From contig NC_134357.1 of assembly GCF_048569485.1 (NCBI RefSeq), positions 233,526,735 through 233,590,734 on the forward strand: DNA of 64,000 nt. The letters are read 5' to 3'. Below are positions 43,293 through 54,007 of this stretch, piece by piece (positions within the stretch are counted from its first letter, which is position 1; each line of letters opens with the position of its first letter). A program made the position numbers and the translations under genes. This DNA comes from Anomaloglossus baeobatrachus. Lineage: Eukaryota > Chordata > Amphibia > Anura > Aromobatidae. Under the pieces are notes generated by a model. The model was not told where the DNA came from, did not search any database, and saw only the letters and a program-made list of their open reading frames with translations.

Positions 43293-43865
43293 GAAGAGCG
43301 ACCAAGATTATTAGAGGAATGGGTGGGCTGCAACACCAAGACAGGTTATTAAACTTGGGGTTATTTAGTTTGGAAAAACAAAGGCTTAGGGAGTTTCTAA
43401 TCACAATGTATAAACATATGAGGGGACAGTACAGAGACCTTTCCAAAGATCTCTTTACACCTAGGCCTGCGACTGGAGCACGGGAGCATCCGCTACGTCT
43501 CGAGGAAAGAAGGTTTAATCATAACCACAGACGAGGATTCTTTACTGTACGAGCAGTGAGACTATGGAACTCTCTGCCGCATGATGTTGTAATGAGTGAT
43601 TCACTACTAACATTTAAGCAGAGCCTGGACGCCTTTCTTGAAAAATATAATATTACCAGTTATGTATATTAGATTTTATGACAGGGTGTTGATCCAGGGA
43701 ACTAGTCTGATTGCCGTATGTGGAGTCAGGAAGGAATTTTTTTCCCCATTGGAGCTTATTTGACACATTGGGGTTTTTTGCCTTCCTCTGGATCAACTTG
43801 TTAGGCTACGAGTTGAACTAGATGGACTTAGAGTCTCCCTTCAACCTTAAAAACTATGAAACTAT
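43293..43865 (+). mobile_element. 3' end of a second CR1-like LINE
   Basis: Starts with the frame RATKIIRGMGGLQHQDRLLN, equivalent to a point about 110 codons before the stop of the first LINE. It continues through LEERRFNHNHRRGFFTVRAV to the stop at 43,672, then into a 3' tail with gttgatccagggaactagtc, tcaggaaggaattttttt and gttgaactagatggactt, a familiar end for this LINE group in amphibians. The 3' end carries a short repeat (ctatgaaactat). About 60 per cent alike to the first LINE, so it is a different subfamily. Confidence 0.85.
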
Positions 43866-44030
43866 AAGATATCATTATCATCCTCCATTTTTCAGAACAT
43901 GACACTTTGACATTTTGTGAGTCATTAACTCCTGAACCATAAGTCATGCTTTATGTGTGAGTTGTTCATTTGGCAATGCAGCGGTACTATGTCAATTATT
44001 GTTTAGCTTGAAGTTTTGCGATTATATAAA
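43866..44030. other. Short unassigned spacer
   Basis: AT-rich, no feature recognised. Confidence 0.5.
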
Positions 44031-44534
44031 ACTAGAAGGTGGTCCGATTCTAACGCATCGGGTATTCTAGAATTTACGTATTGTGTAGTTAATGTATGAT
44101 TTTTGTTATATATATATATATATATATATATAGATGTTGTTGTGTATAGTTGCCAAGTGTTTGTGTAGGGCACTGTAAATGTTCTGGGTGTTGTCTGGGT
44201 GTGGGCGGGTGAGAGCGGTGTTGTTTGTGTGTTGCGTTGTGTGTTGCATTGTTTGTGGAGCGCTGTGTGTCTGTAGCGTTGTGTGTGTGTGGGGCTGTGT
44301 GTGTTGCGTGCTTTGTGTGGGTGTGTGTGTGTGTGGGGTGCGTGTGTGTGTTTTGGGGGGAGGTATGTTTTGTGCAATGTGTGTGTTGCACGGTATGTGC
44401 ATACATTTGTATGTGCCGCGGTGTTTGTGTGTTGTGTGTGTGTGCGGCGTTGTCTGTGTGTGTGTGGGTGTCTGTGTAGGGCGGTGTTTGTGGTTCCCAG
44501 TGTGTGGCGGTGTGTGTGTGTTTTGGGGGGAGGT

Positions 44535-45020
44535 GTGCACCCACCATCGTGGTCCACCCCTCATGCTGCACCCCCCATCGTGCTCCTTCCCCCATGCTGC
44601 GCATCCCCCATCGTGCTCCATCCCCCATGCTGCGCACCCCCCATCATGTTTCATCCCCCCATTCTGGGCACCCCCCATCGTGGTCCACCCCCCATGCTGC
44701 ACCCCCCCATCGTGCTCCATCCCCCATGCTGCACCCCCCATCGTGCTCCATCCCCCATGCTGCACTCCCCATCGTGCTCCATCCCCCATGCTGTGCACCC
44801 CCCATCGTGTTTCATCCCCCCATGCTGAACCCCCCATCGTGCTCCATCCCCCATGCTGCACCCCCCATCGTGCTCCATCCCCCATGCTGCGCACCTCCCA
44901 TCGTGTTTCATCCCCCCATTCTGGGCAGCCCCCATCGTGGTCCACCCCCCATGCTGCACCCCCCATCTTGCTCCATCCCCCATGCTGCACTCCTCATCGT
45001 GCTCCATCCCCCATGCTGCA
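44535..45020. repeat. C-rich minisatellite, unit about 30 bp
   Basis: The unit is built from ccccccatcgtgctccatc and cccccatgctgca, about 16 copies with small length changes (variants tgtttcat, ctgggca, ctgcgca). The plus strand is almost free of G-runs and the minus strand is G-rich, a strong strand bias. Confidence 0.9.
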
Positions 45021-45111
45021 AACCCCTCAGAGAGGAGTATAATAGGAGGATTATAATAGGAGGAGTATAATGGGAGGAGTTGTCCTGGGGGGAGGTGTAC
45101 AGGTGCCCAAC

Positions 45112-45236
45112 GTGGGCATCGCGTGCGGAGGGCGTGGCCTAGCGGGCATCGCGTGCGGGGGATGTGGCCTAGCGGGCATCGTGTGCGGGGTGTGTGGCCT
45201 AGCGGGCATCGCGTGCGGGGGGCGGGCCTGGCCAAA
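45112..45236. repeat. G-rich minisatellite, unit about 31 bp
   Basis: About four copies of gtggcctagcgggcatcgcg followed by tgcggggg, next to two longer GC-rich repeats containing ggggcggggccaggc. Confidence 0.85.
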
Positions 45237-45409
45237 CGGTTAATCCATGTGGGGGGCGGGGCCAGGCCGAGCCGAGCGGCCAATCTGTGTAGAGGGGCGG
45301 GGCCAGGCTGAGCCCAGCGGCCAATCCGACGGTTGTCACTGTAAGGACACAATTTTGAAGCAAGACAGACAGACAGACAGACAGAATAAGGCAATTATAT
45401 ATATAGATA

Positions 45410-45729
45410 CCTTAAAGCAGGATGGTCCTTTCAGATTACACTCATAATAATACATCTACTCTGCTATATTTCAAATTAGTGCTTCAAATTAAGCCTATTG
45501 TGAATCGATGTTGGGAGATTTAATAGTTCTTTATTAATAACTATATTTGGGACTTTTTCTCCTTTGTGAATTCTCTCAGTGAGACATCGACTGTATCTAT
45601 ATACAGTCTTTTAATTGTTTGTTTAGTGTGCTCATCTTTTAAATGAAATAATAAAAGTTAGGTTTTATATTTTTACACACACTTATTGGTATTACCTTGC
45701 TATTGCTTATAAGTAACCCTGGTAACTAC
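45410..45729. other. Unassigned AT-rich sequence
   Basis: About 320 bp with no coding frame or recognised repeat ends. It might belong to the decayed hAT to its right, but I cannot show this. Confidence 0.45.
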
Positions 45730-45739
45730 AAACCCCATC

Positions 45740-47745
45740 CTTTCAGTTTATTGAGATTCCCACAGTATTGCATGTTGGTTGTGTGGCGCCCCTGACCCGG
45801 TCAGGCGTCACTGAGTACTGCACCCATGCTGGGACAGTACTTCCAGGTAATCCTAAGGGCCAGAACGAGTTGTGTATGCACAGACACATAGCAACTAGTT
45901 CTCCCACACCAGTAGACGGGACCCTTGGGCAGTCTCCGGAAGGGGCTGGCCTTCAAATCTTATCAAGGGGTGTAGCGAAGGGGCTGGGAGCTAGAGTGCA
46001 GAGGTTGTCAGGAGGAGAGTGGAGTTCTGAGGAGGGAGAGAGCCAGTCTGGTGGTGGTAAGCGGCGGTCGTGAGGTAGATACGCGCGCGGCCACTAGTCA
46101 GACCCTGCACAAGGTAGTAACCGTTAGCGAGGGAGAATGGTTACCTGGTCAGTCAGTACGTAGTTGCCGGTGACTAGGCACGTACGGGGTACAGGTCCCT
46201 AGAGCAGACTCCAGTTTAACGACCTGCTAAACCTGCCAGTGAGGGGAACTACAGGTACCTCACCAACCACACAGAGTCCGAGCCTCAGCAGCAACTCAGG
46301 GACCCATAAGGGGACAGAGCCTGGAGCCATCTCACTTAGTCCACGCTGCCGGCAAAGGGGCCAACCACAGGGGAGAAAAGGCAGTAGCGACTCCCTGGAT
46401 AGACCCCCATGGTACTCCACGTCAGGGGATTATCCGAACACAGAGTGCTAGGAAGGCGAGCTAACAGGTTACCCTCAGACTGGCCAGAAGGAGCCCTGGT
46501 CCTACCTGGTTCATCACAGCAACACCCGGGTGAGCACACCACAACATCTGGAGTGAGTAAAAACCAGTTGAAAGATTTTTTGGACTCAGCCTGTGTTATT
46601 CCGAGACCCGCTATCCTGCTCACCCGAGTCCCTGGGGCCTGCCTCACTCATGGGAGGCTACATTATCTGGCTGCAGACCCCATCAGCCCCAGACGTTCGT
46701 AAATCCTGCAGCGGCGGTCATCCATATCCCTGACCACAAGCCGTGAGTGGCATCACGACCTATAACTTTCATTACCTAAATGAAATAAGCCCTGTGGCTT
46801 CCCTGAACAGGATCGGCACCCCTGGGGCATCACAGTTGCACCTGTGCCTGTTCATGAATGTAGTAGTCAAATTATTGGAGTTTTTGCCCCTACTGAGTCG
46901 TTGTTTACTACGTTGGCAGATAACGAAAGTTGGGTCATCCCTTGCTGTCTCAAAAAAGATCCAAGCTAGGTCACTCTTCCTATGTGTTTGTGCGGGAATC
47001 GCCAACATAACATCCTCACCTTCCTCATCCTCCTCATCTGCTGAGCTACACAGTTGCGTGCCTCTGGGTTCACACTAAGTGGGTTTTACAACTTCATCAT
47101 GAGGCTGTATGTTGTCCCACTCCTCTTCTTCCTGACCTGACATCACAGGACAGTACGCGTGTGCCTCAGGTATCTGAGTATCATCATCATTTCCTCCACC
47201 CCCAGGGGTTATCATTAGTTCACGAGGGTCGGGATTTTGCTAAGACCCTACTTTGTCCGGTGCAGATGCTTTCCTCCTTTTCAGTCTGGGTATCTTTGGA
47301 GTGGACCTGTGATGCCCATGGGATAGACTATATGAACAGTTCTTGAGACTCGCCCATGTGCGGTTCCTCACAGTCAGTTTGTTGGTAAACGATTTGTGAC
47401 ATGGGCGCAAGCAAGTGTAATTGGGGTGGCACCTCTGAGAAATGAACTGTGTGTAATGTTGAGGTGCAGGAAGAGGAGGAGAGGCCACTTGATGCAGCGC
47501 TTGACATCCACTCCAGCACCTGCTGTTTATCAGCCTCATTTTGAAGTTGAAGGGATGTGTGGATGGCAAAGAAATTGAGTGGAGTATTCTGTGTGAAAAT
47601 GGAAATTTTTCTCATTTCTCTTGGGATAGTATTAACCGGCGTTTGCTCCATGGCAAATTTGACTAACAGAACTTCCCCCATGTACACCTACAACACCCCG
47701 CCTAGTCCCCCTTCCACGACAACCTCGGCGTGATTTACCACTCAT
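45740..47745 (-). pseudogene. hAT transposase N-terminus and BED finger (decayed)
   Basis: From the ATG at 47,745 (MSGKSRRG, as in the first hAT), the minus strand encodes recognisable relatives of its N-terminal region: KQQVLEWMSSAASSGLSSSS matches KRKMLEWISSGPTSALSATS, and GESQELF matches AESAELF. The BED finger follows near 46,850-46,985 (DLAWIFFETARDDPTFVIC, NNLTTTFMNRH), with the second Cys of the finger changed (CQRS). Several frame disruptions are needed to follow it. The LTR at 45,782-46,834 sits inside the finger; the finger's last residues appear on its far side at about 45,745-45,781 (AILWES). The catalytic core is missing. Confidence 0.75.
45782..46834. mobile_element. Solo LTR inserted in the hAT BED finger
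   Basis: 1,053 bp from tgtggcgcccctgacccggt to cctggggcatcaca, flanked by the 4-bp duplication gttg (45,778-45,781 and 46,835-46,838). The ends carry a short inverted pair (tgtggcgcccc/ggggcatcaca). No internal genes. The family differs from the tgtgacg LTRs but shares the 4-bp target size and motifs such as gtgagtggcatcacgacc. Direction cannot be set with confidence. Confidence 0.8.
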
Positions 47746-48061
47746 GGTTAATGTACCCTTCCCCTTTCAAACAGATGTTTCACAACACTACGTCCACACC
47801 TGTCAGACACAAAAGATAAATTATTTATTTCCTGCCTGAGTTAGCAATATTGTGAAGGCACTAAAAAGTACCACTACCTACAAATGCAATTCACTGCATA
47901 ATTTGGAGCAGACATAGTAAAGTGCCAAGAAGACCTATTTAGCTTGTTCAATAGCAAATTTTGAGCAGGTACCACTAACAATACCTATACATATATTTCA
48001 CTGCGTAATTTTGATCTGGCAATTTGAGTTGCAAAGAAATACTTTTTACATACTTCCTTAC

Positions 48062-48837
48062 TGTCACGCTCCCCGGGTCCTCGGCTCCCCTCCCCGGGTC
48101 CTCCGCTCCGCTCCCCGGGTCCTCAGCTCCGCTCCCCGGCTCACCTGCCATGCTCCCCGCTCTCCAACCTCCGGTGCCCGTCCTTCCCAGGCCCCCTGGT
48201 CTCCGCTCCCGGCGCCCGACGGCTTCCCAGGTCCTGGCCGGCTCCCCTGCGTCCTCCTCTCAGCTTCCTTCCCTGGCTTCTGGCACCCGGGCCGCGCGCA
48301 TGCGCATTAGGGCGCGCGCGCGGTCACTGACCCTTTCTTAAAGGGCCAGTGTCAAATTACAGGAAATGATGCACATAGGTACAGGGTATATAGGGGGTTA
48401 ATGTCCAAGGGAGCGGGGCCTGTTCTTCGTGTTTTCCCAAGCTAGGAGTCAGGTCTCCTTGTGTTTTGTGAGATACTCACCTCTCTATCTTCTAGAGCCG
48501 ATCCTGCATCGCCATCCGGTCCTGCGGTACCTCGAACCCCGAACGCTGCCCATCTGCCATCCTGACAGTCCGTACCATCTCGGATCCCTGCGGTGACCCG
48601 TCATCTCGCTCCAACGGTTCCGGACCCCGCCTGACACCATCACGGCTTCCGAACCTGAGCTCCGTCACCCGGACCACCATCAGTGACCTCGTGGTCCCAG
48701 GGACTTCTCCATTTTCTCCCAGTGCACGGACTGTCCTGCTACCTACAGTGCTCCGGCTACCGGACTCCTTTCCCTCATCCGGGAGTTCGGCCCAGTGGAT
48801 CCACCTCCAGGGTCTACCCGTCCATCTGGCCCTAACA
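48062..48837 (+). mobile_element. Solo LTR of the inner gypsy family
   Basis: 776 bp closely matching 20,877-21,654 (tgtcacgctccccgggtcct to ccctaaca), more diverged than the two LTRs of the inner element are from each other. Flanked by the 5-bp duplication cttac (48,057-48,061 and 48,838-48,842). It arose by recombination between the LTRs of a former full element. Confidence 0.93.
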
Positions 48838-48893
48838 CTTACCACTTTTTTTAGGCCACGCACTAACAAGCAACAATACCTATAACTGTATTA

Positions 48894-50526
48894 GGGCTCT
48901 TTCAGATGACTGTTCCATCTGTCCTGGTCAGTTCCTATTTTTTTGCAGACCTACTTCCGTGTGCATCTGATCCTACAAAAATATACATCAGATGCCGTAT
49001 GTCCGTTCCGTTATTATCGAACATGTCCTATTCTGTTCTGTAATAACGCACCGTGACTCAATACAAGTCAATGGGTCCGCAAAATCACCAGAAGCCACAT
49101 GGAAGCTCTTCCATGTGACTTCCGTTGGGTGCCCCTGCAGTCTGTGTCCCACTCCCACGCCAGCCCCGTGGCTGATCGCACTGCAGTTTGTCAGCGTTTG
49201 CCCGCACTGCAGTGTCAGCAGCAGCGGGGATGATGAGTGCTGCCGACAGGAGGTTAGTAAAGTTCATTACCTGCGGTGATGAATTCCTGCACTCCTGATT
49301 GCAGCGCTTCTCACTGACTTCTATGCCCGCCGCATTCTCAGATCACCTTTTGCAGGCGGCCCGAGACTGTGACTAGCGGTGACGTCACGGGCCGCTCGCG
49401 AGAGGTGATCTGAGAACGCGGCCGTCATTGATCTTAGTGAACAGCGCTGGCATCAGAAGTGCAGCGGCGTCTATATCCGCAGGTAATGTACCTAGCTAAC
49501 CTACTGAAGTCAGCGCTGATGTCAGGTGTGCAGCGGTTTCCATCACCGCAGGTAATGTACCTCGCTAACCTTCTGAAGTCAGCGCTGATCATGCGCTGCG
49601 GTGACCTGGGCTGACCTCATGATGTTAGCTCAGGTCACTGCACTGCTGTCCGAGCCAATGGGGAACATTCTGTTCTTCATTGACTGGGACAGTGAGTATG
49701 AATGGTCTTGGGACCCCCTTATTGGATTACGCCAGACCTGGATTTGATTTTTCTTTCAAATAAATTGGTGAAAGAGGGAATCTGTTGGGCAGTGTTTTTT
49801 CCAAATAAAAATTTGTTTGTCGTCATTTTTTTTTCATTACTGACTGGGTTACTGATGTCGGATATCTGATAGACGCCGTGACATCACTAAACACTGGCAT
49901 GACGCCAGGTTATATTACACATCTGGTATCAACCCCATATATTACACCGTTTGTCACCGCACCAGGGCATCAGAATCAGCTGTGGCAAAGCACCAGGATT
50001 GGTGCATTTAATGGATGCACCACTTCTGGAGTGGTTGCGGACTGCTATTTTTAGGCTGGTCCAAGAACCGCGGACCTCCCTAGTCTGAGAATACTAGCCC
50101 ACAGCTGTCCGCTTTACCTTGGCTAGTGATTCAATTTGGGGGGGACCCCACGTTTTTTGCATTAAATTAATTATTTAATTTAAAATAACAGCGTGGGGTG
50201 CCCTCTGTTTTGGATTACCAGCCAAGGTGAAGCTGCCATCTGTGGTCTGCAGATTGCAGCCATCTGCTTTAACCAAACTGGTTACAAAAGATAGGGGGGA
50301 CCCCACGTCATTCTTTTTTAATTATTTATTTATTTTTTGGCTAAATACAAGGTTAAGCACCCTTTAGTGCCCCATGAAAGGCACTAAGTGGTGCAAGATT
50401 ACAAAATGCTGGGGAGTGTGACATTATATGTGTCTTTCTCATCTATCATCTATCTATACCTCTAGCTATCCCTTCATTCATTCATTCATTCAGTCAGTCA
50501 TTCATTCATCCATCCCTCTATATCCC

Positions 50527-50564
<38 letters not shown>

Positions 50565-50704
50565 CCTCTATCTATCTATCTATCTATCTATCCCTCTATT
50601 TATACCTCTATCTATATCTATTCATCTATTTATCTAGCTGCTTCTGCTTTTTTGCGGTCCGCAAAAAAACGGAAGGCACACGGGTGACACACGGATGACA
50701 CAAA
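48894..50704. mobile_element. Large non-autonomous DNA element, approximate ends
   Basis: Interrupts the hAT 5' repeats, with cctataactgt-type units on both sides. It starts gggctctttcagatgactgt and ends gtgacacacggatgacac. It has no coding frame. It contains short internal repeats (gtacctagctaacctactgaag / gtacctcgctaaccttctgaag), the familiar frog phrase gggggaccccacg in two places, and a microsatellite. Its ends do not form a clear inverted repeat, so the class is unsure. Confidence 0.45.
50440..50635. repeat. Microsatellite, (cattcatt)n and (ctat)n
   Basis: Tetranucleotide runs of catt/cagt followed by a long ctat tract interrupted by ccctcta. Confidence 0.95.
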
Positions 50705-51063
50705 ACACAAAACCTATAACTGTGTTTGCAGAAATTTAACCAGTCAATTAAAATTGCCAAGAATCACTTTTAGATACTTCCCTAGCAACGTTTTCGGCCA
50801 TGCACAGCTAACTACGAATACCTATAAATGTGTGTGTGTAATTTTCTGCAGGGAATTAAAATTCCCCAGAACTACTTTTTAGATGTATCCCTAGGAAAAT
50901 TTTTAGGCCAGGCACTAACAAGTAACAAGACCTATGACTGTGATTGCATACTTTTAAGCAGCTGTAATATGTAGCAATACTTATTTATATTATTCACTGG
51001 CAACTCTTTAGCAGGCAATACAAGTACCAGTCCCTATTTTGATCATGAAATGTGCTGATGTTT

Positions 51064-51065
<2 letters not shown>

Positions 51066-51116
<51 letters not shown>
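51066..51116. repeat. (ca)n microsatellite
   Basis: About 25 uninterrupted ca repeats inside the 5' region of the decayed hAT. Confidence 0.97.
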
Positions 51117-51118
<2 letters not shown>

Positions 51119-51780
51119 TTCCCTACACTGCAGATCCCTATTGTAAACTATTGCTCCCCTATCTATCTGAACTATCTAGAATTAAACCCCTAGCTAAGGT
51201 CACAAACACTTCATGTCCCTATTCTAAACTAGTGCTCTCCTATCTATCTGAACTGCCTAGCATTAGACCCCTAGCTAAGCTCACTGTCTAGCAGCACCAG
51301 TGGCAGTAGCTTTCCTAATGTTTCACATTCACAAAATGGCGCCGAGGCATCATGTCCGTGAATTATATGCACACAGACATGTGACTTAGGCAGCCAATCA
51401 CAGAAGCCCTTTTGTCTGACCCTCGTGGATGTTTGCTGCATTGTGATTGGCTGCAGCAACATCCACAAAGTTAAAAAAAAAATGGACCACGCGCATCTGG
51501 GTGCTTCCGGGCCAGAGTTCCCGCCTCCTCAACTGATTTTACACATCCCCACATCAAACAGCACCACAATCATATCCAAAAGTAAAAACAGCTATTAAAA
51601 AAATCATTTTTGCCAACTCGGCCAGCGTTCGGGGACAGAAAACGAACAAAAGCGAACATTACTGACTTTTGGGGGAGGGGCTCGGGGTCACCAAGCCCGA
51701 ACGAACATAATAAGGCTCGTACCAAATTTGAAATTGGTGAACCTTTACTTTACAAGTTCTCTCATTTCTAGTTATGGAAG

Positions 51781-52973
51781 TGTGACGCCCTGGCAAAACC
51801 AGGTAATCACAGATGACTGTACCCCCTCCAGGGTGCAGGAATCACCTTCTCCTTGGGATTCTTACAACACACCACACATAGGTAACACCAGCCACAAAAG
51901 CCTAGTCAACCCCCCGGGACAATAGGGACACACCAGTGGGTGGGACCAGGCGGATGGGAACGCCCACCTAGGGGTCCTGAAGTGTCAGGGGAGGGAACAC
52001 GTCAGTTGGTTAGAGTTGAAGTCAAAGTTAGTGAGTTCAGTGGAGTGGAGAGGAGAGTGAAATGGTGGTCAGGGGTTGGAGCCCCTGGACTACCGGACTA
52101 CCTGAGCCGACTAGGTAGTAGACAGCAGAGCAGGGCCACAGGCGACGGAAAGCCAGTCTCGGGAGACCTAAAGTGGACCGGGGCAGGGTTGTAGCCTGCC
52201 AGTTCTGACAGCAGGAATCCGGTCCAGAGGCCGTGCACAGTCGGGGTGCCTGGACCCCAGGGCAAGGACCGCTTCACGCACCTTACCGATTAGCCAGCAG
52301 GGGACAAGGTTCCAGACTTTGTCCTACAAGTAGCCCAGAGAGCAAAACGGAAGCCCAACGCGGGGGATAGGGTGTCCGCCAGAACCCACAGAGATCCCAA
52401 GGGTCAGATTTTGCGGGCAACAGCTCTCACTGGATTCAAAACACAGGGGAGAGGATTTCTCTCGTTTCATGCGGGTTAAGTCAACACACAAGAAACTACA
52501 AGTTTCAGCCCATGTGTGGGACCAGCACATCCCTCCAGAAGCTCCCAGCATCCGGCCTTGGTTTACAATACGGACTGTGTGTGTTTACTGAACGTCCAAA
52601 TCAGCACCAGCTCATCCAGCACCACGACAACAAACTGTGAGTTACCTGCTCCCTGCAATCCCGCCCCATCCTCTGGGCCCTGGGCCTACACCTCCCCTAC
52701 CCGTGGAGGGGATTCCACCTTGCTGCCCAACTCCATCATCCCCGATCGTCCCATACCAAGGCAGTGGTGGGGTCATCAACCCTCATCGCAAGCCACGGGT
52801 GGCGTCACTGACAAACTCTTCCCCTGTAAATAACCTCTTTTATTTGTTGTGGACGACGGGCCACTGCACGAACCCCAGATCCAGCTGCCACTCAAGCCCC
52901 AGCCACGATTCCGGATCCGAGCGCCTCGGGCAGCCTTCCCTGACGTGGTCAGTCATCCCCCCTGCCCGCGACA
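51781..52973 (+). repeat. 5' LTR of the cold-shock-domain element (1,193 bp)
   Basis: From tgtgacgccctggcaaaacc to cctgcccgcgaca. The first 370 or so bases are repeated at 54,687-55,153 with modest divergence. The end resembles those of the solo LTRs at 30,973 and 31,104 (cggatccgagc..., ending aca). Confidence 0.85.
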
Positions 52974-53353
52974 AAACTTGGCGTCACGAACAGGATTCTT
53001 ATCCCATCCACAAACCTGGGTGAAGTGTGCCTTTCCTGGACTGTAAACCGTGAAACACTAAAAATTTGTGGACTTCTGCCATCTTGTCCGCCATATTTGG
53101 TGCCAAAAACAACTTCACCATCTTCTTCTCTGAAAAGAGCGCGAGTCCTAAGCCCTGCCCCCTAAGAATGCGGGTGGAACCCGGAGATCCCCTGAGCAAA
53201 AAAGACTGCTGCTGGAAAACCAAGGGGGAGGGCGGAAAAAGCAGCATGTGACCAGAGAAGATAAAGTGCAGTGACACCAGGCCCAGCAACTGGGACCTTG
53301 CACTTACCACCATCTCGGCACTTGTCCCGGCCCCGAGCCAGGCAGCAACCCCG

Positions 53354-54007
53354 ATGACATCTTGTCCGGCACCGAGTCAGACCGCAACCCTGATGACATC
53401 ATCCCCGGCACCAAGTCTGGCCGCACCGGTGATGACGACGGCTCCGGCTATCCGCCCGGCTGCAGCAGAGGCGACATTCAACCTAAAGTCTACCCCGGCG
53501 GCAGCACCAGCCACTCCCAAGCATTCCGTCCCGGCTGAGGAGCAGCCAGAGTGTACCTGCAGGGAAGCGGAGCAGGCCACTGATCGGTGGGGCCCATGGC
53601 AGTATGTGAGGCCGGTTGTAGCTGGCGCCGAGGGCATCCGAGTGGGCCTGGCTCCTGAGCAGAAGGTGGAGCACAGAACCCGTGCTCCGTACTGGGAGCG
53701 GCAGCAGCAGCAGCTACGCAGGGAGATAGCTGCCAAGGAGAAGCGCAAAGCTGAGGTGCTGGCCCACACCTATAAAGAGAAGGACTGTCTGCGGCAAGCC
53801 ACCTTCCGGGTCCGGGGCCCGACCTACCGAGGGCAAGTCCGCCACTTTGACCCCCAAAAGGGGTGGGGGTTCATCTACGAACCGGGACTAGATGCAGAAA
53901 TGTTCGTGTTCCGGAGGGATGTAGCCCCTCATTTGCCAACTGGCCATCTAGACCGGAATCTGGAACTTGAGGACATGGTCAGTTACCCCAGGCATTGTGG
54001 AGAGTAG
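53354..54007 (+). CDS. Cold-shock-domain protein encoded by the LTR element
   Basis: 217 codons. Residues 1-60 are rich in Ala, Pro and Thr with a repeated motif (MTSCPAPS, MTSSPAPS, MTTAPAI). Residues 112-148 form a basic helical stretch (YWERQQQQLRREIAAKEKRK) that could be a coiled coil or RNA-binding helix. Residues 158-212 match a cold-shock domain: RGQVRHFDPQKGWGFI contains the first RNA-binding motif (KGWGFI, usually KGYGFI) and MFVFRRDV the second (usually VFVHHS or similar), with hydrophobic spacing that fits a small beta-barrel. Such domains bind single-stranded RNA or DNA. The likely role would be binding the element's RNA, perhaps in place of a gag nucleocapsid; this is inference. 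I know of no LTR family described with this domain. Part of a fossil element. Confidence 0.7.
   Translation: MTSCPAPSQTATLMTSSPAPSLAAPVMTTAPAIRPAAAEATFNLKSTPAAAPATPKHSVPAEEQPECTCREAEQATDRWGPWQYVRPVVAGAEGIRVGLAPEQKVEHRTRAPYWERQQQQLRREIAAKEKRKAEVLAHTYKEKDCLRQATFRVRGPTYRGQVRHFDPQKGWGFIYEPGLDAEMFVFRRDVAPHLPTGHLDRNLELEDMVSYPRHCGE

Larger units (their letters stand above)
44031..45409. mobile_element. Unclassified interspersed element filled with minisatellites
   Basis: Begins actagaaggtggtccgattc followed by taacgcatcgggtattctag, and ends in a run of gaca followed by attatatatatagata. I recall these ends from a widespread vertebrate repeat but cannot place its class. The interior is (at)n at 44,109-44,132, a GT-rich part (44,150-44,530), a C-rich minisatellite and a G-rich minisatellite. 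Long frames on both strands here are composition artefacts. Confidence 0.5.
45730..51774 (-). mobile_element. Decayed BED-finger hAT transposon, relative of the element at 1-13,726
   Basis: Minus strand. From right to left: the 5' terminus near 51,774 (ctctcatttctag, like the end at 13,726), a 5' non-coding region of about 4 kb with diverged tandem repeats of about 120 bp (shared phrases cctataactgtgt, aggccaggcactaacaag, tagatacttccctagcaa) and a (ca)n tract, the transposase start at 47,745, and the BED finger, after which the element is lost. Three later insertions interrupt it: an LTR at 45,782-46,834, a solo gypsy LTR at 48,062-48,837 and a DNA element at about 48,894-50,704. The rest of the transposase and the 3' end are absent. 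Confidence 0.75.

Noticed and set aside
44003-45394. Long frames of 180-294 codons on both strands over the minisatellites
   Set aside because: The repetitive composition is open in several frames at once; the translated His/Thr- or Pro/Cys/His-rich strings are artefacts.
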